Source: Henricia sp. BOLD:AAB3569 (Eukaryota > Echinodermata > Asteroidea > Spinulosida > Echinasteridae). From it: 64,000 bases of DNA. Position 1 is the first letter of the stretch. Each line of letters opens with the position of its first letter. The notes beneath the pieces were generated by a model, which did no database searches, was not told the DNA's origin, and saw nothing but the letters and a program-made list of their open reading frames with translations. The position numbers and the translations under genes are program-made. Positions 45,756-56,282 of this stretch are shown piece by piece. The stretch covers positions 646,680 through 710,679 of the forward strand of contig JBBELK010000364.1 in assembly GCA_037783545.1 (NCBI GenBank). The letters run 5' to 3'.

Positions 45756-46318
45756 AGGGCCCTGAAATGCTCAATAACTTTATGCACAGTTTTTGCTGCA
45801 TATGAAGGATTACTTTTGTAGAAGGACAATACTACTGTTCATTTTGATGCCCCATGAATGGCATTTTTCAACTTTGAAAATTTCTTCACATAAACTCACA
45901 GAAAGAGGGCGCTGTTTGGGGCATGTTACTTTAGGAATACACAGCAGAAAAGCAAAGAAAAAACATAAGACTTCAAACTGGAATTGTGGAAAAATGCTGC
46001 AGTTTCCAGCCTTAGTTTTCTTATGGTTTGTAGCAGGCAACATGTAAAACAAACCTAAACCGCCATGGGTTACAAAAGTTTGGAGAAGATTGTGGAAACA
46101 TTTGTGCACAGTTAAATGAGATTTTCCTGTGTTTTCCTAATGTGACATCACCACTTCGCTCATGCATATGTAAATGTTCATTAGCATAAAAATAAAAAAC
46201 CTTGATTTTAACCCCCCAAACAACTTTTAAGTTGGGTTTTATGATTGTAAATTAATGGACTACATGTATAGTTCCATAGCACAGATTTCAGTGATAAAAA
46301 CACCATTTCATGGGCCCT
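45756..46318. mobile_element. TTAA-type MITE with AGGGCCC ends
   Basis: Ends AGGGCCCTGAAATG and CATTTCATGGGCCCT. Right flank TTAA (46,319-46,322), left flank TTCA (one change from TTAA). The host repeat shows TCGAAG/TTAAAG at the empty site in other copies. Confidence 0.72.
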
Positions 46319-46504
46319 TTAAGATATATTTCCCATTTTCACTTTTGTCGCAAAATGTTGCTTTTCTGTTGAAAAATCAAATTTTCTTCTTTAAAAATTG
46401 CATTCAGTTAGTGCACAAGATAACCATTCCCACGCACGTGCAGCGCCCTCTGTTGTCGCGCTTACACACGGACCGCTCGCGCCGTAATTTTGTGCTTTAC
46501 TTAA

Positions 46505-46640
46505 AGGCACAGGCTCGTCAGCAATGCGCGCCCGCCAAATGTGTGCCACGCAATACGCAGCTAGCTCCATAGCAAAGGCATGGAGCTGCGTGTTTCGAGC
46601 ACGAATTTGTCGGGCGCGCATTGCTGACGAGCCTGTGCCT
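46505..46640. mobile_element. 135-bp palindromic TTAA MITE, copy C
   Basis: TTAA at 46,501-46,504 and 46,641-46,644; arms pair almost completely. Confidence 0.92.
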
Positions 46641-46800
46641 TTAATATGCAGTAATGTTATCATTTATTTATCTACAAAATGCAACATTTGCGACAAAAGT
46701 GCAAGTGGGAAGTATATCTTAAAATTTGATGATCTGTTGATTCCAGGGGGTAATTTCATTTAAATCTTTGTTCAATGTAGGCTTATAAGGGAAAAAATAC

Positions 46801-47275
46801 CTTTACACTATACTGTATTTGTTCGATAACTAAACGTTGGTCGATTTTTTGTTGTTGATGTCTCACTTGAAAGCGAACAACTTTTATATTTCTTAAAAAA
46901 ATATCAATTAAAACGAATATTTTGTTTCGAGATGCCACACCCAAAAACGCACGGACAATAGATATTTAATGCTCGTTATATCTTTTCAATTTGTTGCACA
47001 GATATATAGAGCTGATTTAGAACGTTGTCATATGCAATTGACCGTTTTTCAATTTTTGTTCCTGATGAGAACGCGTTCCGAATTGTTGCATCGCGTGATC
47101 TCATCAGATGCCCTAATTAATCAACTAAAAACATAATGATCATGCTATAATCGTCAATCGTCAATTTTTTGGCGTCGTTGACGCGTGGTTTCATGGTAAA
47201 CTAATCCCGTTATGGAAATTTAATACATGTATTGTTGAATAAAGCTAGAAAACGAAAGTAGAAATGCACTTGTAC
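46801..47275. other. Intron 1 next to the signal-peptide exon
   Basis: AT-rich; no repeat or exon recognised. Confidence 0.5.
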
Positions 47276-47354
47276 CTTGTGATAGAACAGGTTCAGCCAG
47301 TAAAAACGCTAGCAGTATAACCGCTACGACGGGCAGAGGTCCCGTAGCCGTCAT
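47276..47354 (-). CDS. Signal-peptide exon, probable exon 1 of the HYR-domain gene
   Basis: The minus strand has an ATG at 47,354 followed by 26 codons that look like a secretory signal peptide: a short start MTATGP, a hydrophobic core LPVVAVILLAFLLA and a polar end EPVLSQ. The frame then meets a splice donor of the form CAAG|GTACAAG, which leaves one base of a codon (phase 1). The next HYR exon (34,533-34,823) starts in phase 1 with AC, so joining them restores GAC and gives ...VLSQ-DTVPPQVFDCP. Cleavage after LSQ would place the first HYR domain at the mature N terminus. The 5' untranslated part, promoter and any upstream non-coding exon were not identified. The intron to the next exon would be about 12.5 kb, filled with transposons. 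Signal and phase are seen; the link to the HYR exons is inference. Confidence 0.6.
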
Positions 47355-47839
47355 CTCGAGAACGACCGCTGTAATCTCAAGTGCACTCAATAAACACGTC
47401 AAGCACAAGGGGTATGCTGCTAAAGGGCCGAAATCGTGCGTCCGATCCACCGAGATTGGTAGGCCAGTTTGATAGAAACTGTAACCTGCAAAGGGTGCGG
47501 CATCAACTCGTGAACTAAATTCGTTAGCGAGCAAGTCATAAGCATAATAATGCAAACAGCGGCCTTTGTAAACTTCTTTACAAGTTCATTCAGCCATGGT
47601 AAAAGTTCCCCCCCCCCTTGTACCACACTCATCCATAACACCTCGTACGTATATCGAACCACTAAGGTACAGTCTACTAATGAAAGCGCTTGTCATAAAA
47701 CGTTGGCCCTCGATGATTATCGATTTCACGTTCTGAGCCTCTGTGTTTTCATGAAGCCATGCCTAAATTTACAGGACAGCGACGCCCTAGGCTGATCGTC
47801 CTTGTACCGCGATTACTTGGCGTTCCCACGGATGTTTGC
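47355..47839. other. Region 5' of the signal-peptide exon
   Basis: On the minus strand this should hold the 5' untranslated region and promoter. An acceptor-like CCCTTTGCAG|GTTAC lies at about 47,490, so the leader may be spliced. I could not pick a TATA box or start site with confidence. A C run is at 47,608-47,617. Confidence 0.35.
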
Positions 47840-47847
47840 TGTCCCAG

Positions 47848-48151
47848 CAGCGGCGGCACCAGACCTGTTAATCTGGGGGAGGGGGGTGGGGGGTGGGGGG
47901 GGGGGGGTGCAAGAGGGGAAAAACTTAAATTTAGGGGGAGCAAACAAAAATCTATAATGTAATTTTGTAGAGTGTATACATGTATTGGGCTTTTTTGATG
48001 GTGCCAGCTGCGCTAATTATGATGGATGAAATTGAGTTTATTATTTACAGCGCAAACAACATTGTAACAAATTGGGTGCAACGGTTTGGGATTAAACTCA
48101 ATCCCCCCCCCCCCCCCCCCCCCCCCGTGCGCCCCCGTAGCGCCGCTGCTG
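47848..48151. mobile_element. hAT-like MITE rich in G and C runs
   Basis: Ends CAGCGGCGGC and, inverted, CAGCAGCGGCGC; flanked by the 8-bp duplication TGTCCCAG (47,840-47,847; 48,152-48,159). G runs (47,875-47,906) on one side and a 24-C run (48,103-48,126) on the other lie just inside the ends. No transposase. Confidence 0.83.
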
Positions 48152-48588
48152 TGTCCCAGAACTCAGAGTGCAGCTATTTTAAAATGGAAATCGGGCCGCA
48201 ACGTGGCCGACCTTAAACGCCTTATCCTGGAATTTTATTTATATACAAGCAGGACAAACAATTCTATTAGAAGGATATTTGTTAGATGATGCCATACCGC
48301 AAATTTCAAGATAACGTTGACGATTGGTAATCTCCTTTAACATTGTCGTTGTTAGTTAATTGTCAATTCTGTCAACTGTTTTTTAATCACATTTCATTGC
48401 CACTAAATGTTGCAATTTGAATCTAGCTGCCACATCCCCACGAAGATGTCATTAGATTCCATTTTCTTAACTTCTCGTGCAACCGTTAATTAAAAACTAC
48501 GTGGAAAAGTGGCCGCCCATTTTGCTCTACACGAAGCACGACTCTCATGGAACTACAAGGGTCGAAACTGTACAACGTCAGGAAATCG

Positions 48589-49177
48589 CATCCTGAGATA
48601 TCAGGGAATTTCCACGCTGCAAAGCGACGTAACAATACCCTGAGAAAACACACGCAAATCTGTGGAGTGAGCCGGCTGTTGTCTTGAGCCAACTCACGCC
48701 CGAGTCATTTTGATGTAATTTAATCAATTCGGTCATGTTATGCCGAAAAGAAACAATTTCTATACTTTTCAGAAATTGTATTGGGTTCCGTTCCTTATGA
48801 CTGTCCCAATCCTACCAAACTTTCAAACGACGAACCTTATTTACTCCGCAGTTTTTCACATTAATAACAGGGATGCATGCTGACGAATGTAATGGAACGG
48901 ATTCCCCAGTATGCTTTAAATAGCAGCCAATCGTCGACGCGGACAACGGCCAGCATTACATGTATCATCACATGCATGCACGGTGTTTACAATCTGCGCG
49001 CGTTACATTTGAATGCCTGCAATCGTGCTACAATGCACTGCCAAGCGTCCTGATTGGTCCAGCAGAGGCGACAAGATTTCTGTCGCTAGTCCCACCGCGA
49101 AATGGGGCCTTTTTCAACAGGGCCACTGTACGCATGAGTTAGGGAGTGCGTTAAAGGGGCACTGTTGCAAGAGGATG
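48589..49177 (+). mobile_element. hAT-like MITE, reference copy (589 bp)
   Basis: Begins CATCCTGAGATATCAGGG and ends GCAAGAGGATG, flanked by GGAAATCG on both sides (48,581-48,588; 49,178-49,185). An 8-bp duplication and CA..TG ends fit hAT. Short open frames inside have no recognisable content. The same element, about 85-90% alike by eye, is in every array unit. Confidence 0.92.
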
Positions 49178-49185
49178 GGAAATCG

Positions 49186-50809
49186 GGGTCGCTCGGAATT
49201 CTGATCTTTGTATATTTATCTAAAACATTCCACATTTGAATGACATTGGACGTTTCGTTTCGTCGGACCAGCATTTTAAAAATGCTTTTGCGACATCCCC
49301 GAGTGCCTCTTTTCTGTATAAAACTAGGGGTGTCAAGTTACCGATGCGGCTGGGCGACTTTGCAGCGCCGTAACTTCCCAGTACATAACTCTATGAAAGC
49401 GGGTTTCCCGCGAATCCATGCAGAATATATCCTTCTATAATGTAAAAATGGCCGCGATTGGTCGGAAAATGTCGTCGGATTAAACGAAAAAACGACGCCC
49501 TCCGTTTTCCAGTTCAAGTATTTGTCGTGACATGAGAAGCTTGGTACACAACGTGGGCTGTGCCATTCCCGTACGGGATCCCATTTCACACACACAGCGT
49601 GACTCACACATGGTTTATACATTCGTAGTTAGCGATACTATTTCCGTACAGTACCACACATATTAGGCCTAGGGTGATATTCTTCTGATAAATTTATATT
49701 AATTTAGTTGTCCGTCTGCGTTGTTTACGTGATTCATTATTATTCTACATATAACTCCTCTCTGTTAGCCGTAAAGCAGTACACGTATGCATCAGTTTGT
49801 GAAGTGATTTACCTACATGCTAAAATGGACGTGTCCGAACTGACATCTCATAAATGTTTCGTTTTATTTACTATAGACAAAAACTCTGAAGGCAAATAAA
49901 AAACAAAATTGCCTCGATGTTGGTTTTTAGCCAATTTAGATGACATGATGATGAATCATGTTCTGGATGATGGCATCAATTGAATATTAACTAAATGTTC
50001 AGTTCTTAGTATTTTGTTTGCCTAATATATCTTTGATGATTATCATAGATAATGGTGACGAGTTGGGATCTCTGTTAAAACCTCTCTCACCGTAGGTCTG
50101 TAGCCAGTCTCTGTCTTTTCTGCAGAAATTTTCATGGTAAATGTGTCACCAATACATCTGATTTGGTTCCTCCTATAATATGGTGTTTGAACGTGAGACC
50201 AGGCTTTCTGTATGTTCTCGCCCATATGCCTACACTTTAGCTTTGCTTTTTTCCCACGTACTGCAGCTCCTCGGAACTCCGTGTTTCCCTCCATCCTAAT
50301 TTTTACAAGTAGATTATTTTAAGAGGAATATTAATTTCTACCTTATTTAGTCTTCTTGAATTATTTAAATTTTGAGTTTTCTTCCTGTAGCCCCTAGCTC
50401 ACTTGTTTTGGGCGAACTTGCATTAAAAATTACACAGACGCCTCCCTATCTAACCTATGCGTGTTTTTCGCAAAACAAAGTACTGTATGCACAGTCCCAA
50501 GGTTTTTTGGCTAAGAAGGGACTTTCAACAAATCTCACAAAGGGGAAGCGATGTAGTGAATTTGAAAACGTTTTCACTGCACGACCATCCCGACCTCCCT
50601 CTTCAAAGGCCAATTCATTTTGATGACCTTGTGTGAAAGCAGTCAATAGCTATTGGAACGGAAATCGTGTGTATGCTGGCTGTTGTTAGTCAATCGAGTA
50701 CTTGCTTCTATTATGTTCAATATCAATGAAGCAGAACACGGAAGTAACGAACGCAACTGAATAGGCCTATCTGGTGTGGTGCCTATCCACCATTGAAATG
50801 AAACAACCA
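49186..50809. other. Unassigned sequence
   Basis: 1.6 kb without a recognised exon or repeat. An 83-codon minus-strand frame at 50,043-50,294 (MEGNTEFRG...) has no identifiable domain. AAAATGGCCGCG at 49,445 is YY1-like. Confidence 0.45.
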
Positions 50810-50822
50810 AACTTGGGATGAG

Positions 50823-51113
50823 TTAAATGTTGTTGTTGTTGTTGTTGTTAATTTATGGCATCTTCGGCAACTATAAGGCCTTTTATGCCATCAACTATAC
50901 GGTTTTAGCTTTAACTACATCAATTACTTGAGATGACGAAGAAGGAGTTGCAGTTTTAGAAGTGGGAGGAAAACCCCCAGAGAAATCACCAGAAGAAAAC
51001 AAACGCGATCAATAGGGACTGCAAACCCAATCCACATACACGACCCGGATTCGAACCCGGGACGCCAGAGGTGAAAGGCGAGAAAAGAACCACTACGCCA
51101 ACCCGACCGCCTC
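50823..51113 (-). mobile_element. tRNA-Glu-like SINE, copy 1 of a tandem pair
   Basis: On the minus strand: head GGCGGTCGGGTTGGCGTAGT, anticodon region CCTTTCACC (TTC), box B GGGTTCGAATCCGGG, body, then a hairpin-like 3' end (GATGGCATAAAA...ATGCCATAAAT) and an (AAC)n tail at 50,829-50,849. Flanked by AACTTGGGATGAG at 50,810-50,822 and 51,114-51,126. Confidence 0.88.
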
Positions 51114-51126
51114 AACTTGGGATGAG

Positions 51127-51412
51127 TTGTTGTTGTATATTTTATGGCATCTTCGGCAACTAAGGCCCTTTATGCCATCAACTATACGGTTTTAGCTTTA
51201 ACTATACTATATTATCAACTTGAGATGATGAAGAAGGAGTTGCAGTTTTAGAAGTGGGAGGAAAACCCCCAGAGAAATGCCCCAGGGGAAAACCCACGCG
51301 GTCAAGTACTAGGGACTGCAAACCCAATCCACATATACACGCCCTGGATTCGAACCCGGGACGCCAGAGGTGAAAGGCGAGAAAAGAACCACTACGCCAA
51401 CCCGACCGCCTC
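51127..51412 (-). mobile_element. tRNA-Glu-like SINE, copy 2 of a tandem pair
   Basis: Same family and orientation, several percent different from copy 1. Flanked by AACTTGGGATGAG at 51,114-51,126 and 51,413-51,425, so the middle flank is shared by both SINEs. Confidence 0.88.
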
Positions 51413-51425
51413 AACTTGGGATGAG

Positions 51426-52820
51426 GGGAAAAGTGGCTCCTTTTATAGGCCCTTGCGATATTTCTCACATCCCAAGTTTGGTTAACACCAACGATGACAT
51501 AGCGCCGTAAGCGCAAGATAGACCACGCATTCAACAGAGTGAAGTATGATAGTAAAAGAAGCATTTGAGTAATGTAAAGTAGACGCGTTTCGTGCCTATT
51601 TTACATGCCTCTCGTGGTGTAATTTGTTTTGTGGCGAAAAGTTACGGCAGTATCCGTGACAGGCATGTCAAACAGACACGATGCGCGTCTAGTTTGCTTA
51701 CTCAAATGGCGCCTTTTAATTCGTACTTCACTTTGATTTCGCATGAGTGGTCTATCTTGCACTACATTATGTTTGGTTACCACTATGTTCTTGGGGTTGT
51801 CTGTATCGTCACAGAAATGAAAATATTGGCACCACACCAAATAGGCGTATATCGGTTTAGTTGTTAATTATTTTGTTAAGTTGTGCAGTCCCATAACACC
51901 AAGCGAGAGAAAAGTTATATTCGTAAAGTACATGTACGTATATTTTGAGGTATATGAGTGCATACCCTATTCGATAAAACCATTCAAAATCAAGTCTAAG
52001 TTGCAAATGCCCCGTCACATACACATACAATTGGCCTATTATGCAAATTAACCTTGCAATTTGCATATCGTCTGAACCTGCCGAATATGAGTTCAACCAA
52101 AACACTAGTACAAGCTGGTTGCTTTCTTATTCCACTATTACTAGGCAAAATCAGAATATGTCTGTATTTTATCATACTAGTGGCGGTGCACACCTGGATG
52201 GTTTTGGTTGAAAGAGAAAAACGGTCGTGCGGAATGTTTCTATTCAGGGCAGGATTCTTGAATAGGGAATGCCATATGCAGCACGTATGGGGCCGAGGGT
52301 ACGCACACCCCTACCATTGTCTCCCCATTGTGTCTCAAACAGGAATGTGGGTGTGTTAACAAAAGGGAAGAGTGTGTTGATTTTTTTTTCAACTCATGAA
52401 TTACAATTTTGGGTCACTGCAAAATATAGGCCTTTTAGGTTCGCAAACCGACGCCGTATTAATGTACATTCGTGCGGGGCCGCTGGTTCGGTACAGGTCT
52501 ATGTCTCACTTGCATTTATTCGGTTAGAACATTTTCTGCTTCATGCCTAGGTGCTTTTAAAAATGTGACCCACTCTGCAAAAATTATTTGCATTTTACGA
52601 CCATAACCGTAGCCTTTTGGCAAGGCCTTATGGGTATATTGTTTTGTAAAATGAGGGACAATTGGGCGTCATGAGCTGAGTATACAAATAAGGCTGGGCG
52701 AACATGAGTCACATTTAGTGCAAGATATGAGACCGAGTGACTCGTCCCCTTCCATTGTTCCCCTATTGTGTGTAAAACAACCAAGGAATTTCCTTTTATA
52801 TTTTAGGGGGAAGTTGTACG
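51426..52820. other. Unassigned sequence
   Basis: 1.4 kb. AAATGTGACCCACTCTGCAA near 52,562 resembles the start of the array unit (CACATGTGACCCATTCTACA), suggesting a shared old repeat. TTAACAAAAGGGAAGAG at 52,351 resembles the right flank of the MITE ending at 54,322. Confidence 0.45.
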
Positions 52821-52824
52821 TTAA

Positions 52825-53340
52825 AGGCAGTATACATGATTGGCATCTCGAAAATCAGAAATGTTCACAGATTTACGCCTAACTTAATTACACAATTTAA
52901 ACACGATGATCGTATAAAGCTTCCCCTGAAATAGTTTTGTCTGAAGTGCTATAGTCTTTAAGAAATTCGTAAACAAAATGAGACGAAAATCCCATTCGCC
53001 CCAAAACCATTTCGCCCAAGTGCCATTTCGCCCCAAAACCACTTCGTCCGAGTGCCATTTCGCCCCAAATCACTTCGTCCAAAACACTACATCGCACAAA
53101 TGCTACTTCGCCCTAAAACCACTTCGTGCACAGGCCGTGGTTCAGAGCTAAATGGTTTAGGGCGAAGTGGTTTTGGGGCGAAATGACTGCAAACCCTTTT
53201 TTGACTGTTTTCGCAAAAGTTAGACGAAGTACGGAGCTGTTTTTGCTCAGGTTGGTTTTAATCATGCATGCATATCTTCAATCACTCAGGGGGATAAAAC
53301 TATTTGTAACAGTTTACCAATCTTATGTTTATAGCTATCT
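52825..53340. mobile_element. TTAA MITE with CGCCCCAAAACC minisatellite, second copy
   Basis: TTAA at 52,821-52,824 and 53,341-53,344; left end AGGCAGTATACATGATTGG. The core 52,995-53,190 has more copies of the TTTCGCCCCAAAACCAC-type repeat than the copy at 36,183, again ending head to head. It shares its right TTAA with the next element. Confidence 0.85.
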
Positions 53341-53344
53341 TTAA

Positions 53345-54322
53345 AGAGGAAGAATCCCCCTTGACGAAAATCCAGCATTTAGGCTTTTTTCGATAGTCCA
53401 AACATCCCTCTTGCCGACGTGGATTTTTAAAAATTTTTAATTGTACTTTTTAAGTGTATAAATTGCAAGCAAAAGTACGCTTTTCGAAAATGAGATTTTC
53501 GCGATTTCTGAAACGCTCATTAGGTATTCATGATATGCGCGTGACCCCGTGACGCAATCCTGAGAAAGAGAAGGCAACACGATTGTTAGCTCCATACGTT
53601 TATATGCAAAAAACTTGGAAAACCGTCTCTGTTAGATGGTGTTTTTTGAAGAATTTTGTTGGTCCAAAAAGCCAGATATATGCTCAGTAGCTGCGTAGTT
53701 GTATGTTTTACCAGACACCATGAAAAAAAAGAGCAGAAAGATTCTCGTTTCTATTACCAAGAGAGAGAAAAATGAGTCGCTCATTCTAACTTGTACCAGC
53801 CGATGTAACACGTGGGAACTATACGGCCTGCAGGGAACCGTTCCATGCTGTACACAGACCGCTGTGAATGCCGTTCGTTCCGTGACAAAACCACCCGTCG
53901 CAATGCACCATTATTTACTTCACAAGAGCTTCATTGTGAGCCACAATTTCACCGTTTTTTTTTCACAAAACAGGTAATAGTAGATTGTTGTATATTACAT
54001 GAAGTGTTTTTCACGTTTGTATTTTGAATTACAAGGACAAAACAGGCATGATAAACACTCACTTCGTGTATTTTCCATTCAATACTGCACAGGCCGTCTG
54101 TATGTTTCTCAGGATGACGTCAAAACCCTGTTGATAAACAGACCAAGTGACCTCGAGCGTTTCAGAATTTCGGGTGAAGGGGGTCGGAACTGCCTTACGT
54201 TTTAAGCAAAAGCCTGTCGATTTTTTTTGTGAAAAACAAGTTGTGATGGTGTTGTAGACACATACACCTCCATGCTAAACAGAAAAACTGAAAAAAAATG
54301 TGGAATGGGGGATTCTAGCTGT
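53345..54322. mobile_element. TTAA-flanked MITE with AGAATCCCCC ends (978 bp)
   Basis: TTAA at 53,341-53,344 and 54,323-54,326. It matches 13,001-13,962 along its length in the opposite orientation, with scattered differences. No transposase. Confidence 0.88.
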
Positions 54323-54326
54323 TTAA

Positions 54327-54821
54327 CAAAAGGGAAGAGTCACTTGGTCTCATTTGTGGCAGCATATAGACCGTATCAAATAGCCGCCATTTTGTGGGCA
54401 ACTTTTGTTACTTAAACCGTTCAACAATGGAAGCACAATATGTGCGACCATGCATGTCCTCAAGGAATTGAGCCACTCGGCGTGTAAAGACGCTACTCAA
54501 GTCACCAAATCGCCTAAATTCACGAGAGTTTAATGTGAAAACGTCACCAACGTTCACGTTTTGGTTATGTTCGCGAAAACCTACCCGGCATGAGGACGTC
54601 ATCCATTCTTTGCAGAGCAGGTAATAAAGTTCATGCACAATCGTAACAATCGTAATTTTTTAGCGACTTTTGTAACACACCATTATCAGTGTTAAGTGAT
54701 TTTCGCTTTGACGTGCCATACGCGTGACGTCAACAACTATCATATCCGCCATTACTGTGTCCATACTATGGCACGCCAAAGAGGAAATAAATCAACCCAA
54801 AACAAGTCTCAACATATTTAA
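54327..54821. other. Unassigned sequence between two MITEs
   Basis: No gene. CCGCCATTACTGTGTCCATA at 54,748 has an inverted partner near 55,360, so the region around the next MITE may be a larger foldback. Confidence 0.45.
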
Positions 54822-55320
54822 ACAGCTAGTATCCCCCGTCCACATTTTTTAAGTTTCCCCGTTTATCATGGAGGTGTAGGCCTATGTGTCTACAACACCA
54901 TCACAACTTGTTTTCCACAAAAAATCGACAGCCTTTTGCTTAAAACGCAAAGCAGTTCCGACCCTCTTCACCCGAAATTCTGAAACACTCGAAGTCATTT
55001 GGTTTGTTGATAAACAGGGTTTTGACGTCATCCTAAAAAAGAACACAAAACGGACTGTACAGTATTGAATGGAAAATACACGGAGTGAATGTTCATCATG
55101 TCTGTTTTGTCCTTGTAATTCAAAATACAAACGTGAAAAACACTTGATGTAATATGACAATAATCTACTATTACCTTTTTTGTGTAAAAACGGTGAAATT
55201 GTGGCTCACAATCAAGCTCTTTTTATGTAAATACTGATGCATTGCGACCGGTGGTTTTGCCACGGAACGAACGGCATTCACAGCGGTCTGTGTACAGCAG
55301 TAGTTCCCACGTGTTTCGCA
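54822..55320. mobile_element. AGAATCCCCC-family TTAA MITE, truncated
   Basis: Starts ACAGCTAGTATCCCCCGTCC after TTAA (54,818-54,821) and follows the copy at 13,001 for about 500 bp, then stops without the right end. Confidence 0.78.
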
Positions 55321-55539
55321 CGGTGTTTCGCAACATTAAATTATCAGTGTTGAATTAAACTATGGACACAGTAATGGCGGAAAGCAACCAGTTAATGTGA
55401 AGTGAAACCCAAGAATAGCTTGGTTATCAGTGCATACTCAGTGCTTCCCCAAGACACTGCGAGGACATTTTTTACTATAAAAGGTGCTTGGTTGGGAATC
55501 GAACCGAATACCTAAGTCACAATTAAAGCGGAGGCCGGG

Positions 55540-56010
55540 CGGCGTGTGCGATTTATAGGCATCGGTCGGCGTGTAGAGGTCGGCGAAAGATCGCGCGATT
55601 GGGCGATCACAGTCACAAATAAAAGTGCCCCGCACGCTGCCATGACGGAATGTGGTCGATTTCTTGGCCCGTTTATCGGCCGGTGTCCGGCAGGCACTCG
55701 TCCGATGTCCTGCCGATGTCCTGCCTATGTCACTGCGATACCCGGCCGATGTCTGGCCGATTTCCGGCCGGGCGCCGCCAAGTCGGCCGGACGCCGGGAG
55801 GGGCCCGGCCGGCGTCTGAGCAGCGTCTGGGCGGCGCCCGGACGGCGCCTGGATGGCGCCTTGGTGGCGCCTGGCCGATTTTATGGATTGTTTGGGTTGT
55901 CAACAATTTGGCCCGGAGCCCGCTCGATGTGTGCGATGCCCTGCCGGACATCGGCCAGGCATCGACCGATTTATTGGCGATCAGTTTGCGATGCAAAACG
56001 CCGCACCAGG
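55540..56010. other. GC-rich island with degenerate short repeats
   Basis: CGATGTCCTGC, GGCCGATTTCCGGCC, GGCGCC and GGCGGCGCC words recur many times, giving long accidental open frames on both strands (156, 170 and 132 codons). The frames are repetitive and overlap, with no domain. Possibly an old GC-rich minisatellite or a CpG island. Confidence 0.5.
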
Positions 56011-56016
56011 TCTTAA

Positions 56017-56147
56017 AGGCAAGGCTCGTCAGCAATGCGCGCCCGCCAAATGTGTGCCACGCAATACGCAGCTCCATAGCAAAGGCATGGAGCTGCGTGT
56101 TTCGAGCACGAATTTGGCGGGCGCGCATTGCGGACGAGCCTGTGCCT
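56017..56147. mobile_element. 135-bp palindromic TTAA MITE, copy D
   Basis: TTAA at 56,013-56,016 and 56,148-56,151; sits at the edge of the GC-rich island. Confidence 0.9.
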
Positions 56148-56282
56148 TTAAGTCCGAGTTAAAAGTAACTCTATGCCCGCCCGATGCCCAAAAATGACCC
56201 GGCAGCCGCAAGGAGTCACGTGGGGCCCCGGCCGAAAATCCGTCGCAAACTACTCGCAAACCCATCGCAAGCTAATTGTTAT

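Larger units (their letters stand above)
45681..46800. mobile_element. CGTATACATTGAAC-family MITE, copy with two insertions
   Basis: Left end CTGTATACATTGAACAAAGA, right end AATCTTTGTTCAATGTAGGC. Interrupted by a TTAA-type element (45,756-46,318) and a 135-bp palindromic MITE (46,505-46,640). Confidence 0.78.

Noticed and set aside
50043-50294. 83-codon minus-strand frame MEGNTEFRG...
   Set aside because: Looks ordinary in composition, but I found no splice sites, domain or second copy to support it.
51003-51113. tRNA genes at 12,540, 40,230, 45,190, 51,050, 51,350 and 61,470
   Set aside because: Boxes A and B are present but the acceptor stems do not pair and SINE bodies follow, so they are SINE heads.
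55546-56197. Frames of 156, 170 and 114 codons in the GC-rich island
   Set aside because: Overlapping frames on both strands with repetitive Arg/Pro/Gly content; explained by low stop-codon frequency in GC-rich repeats.
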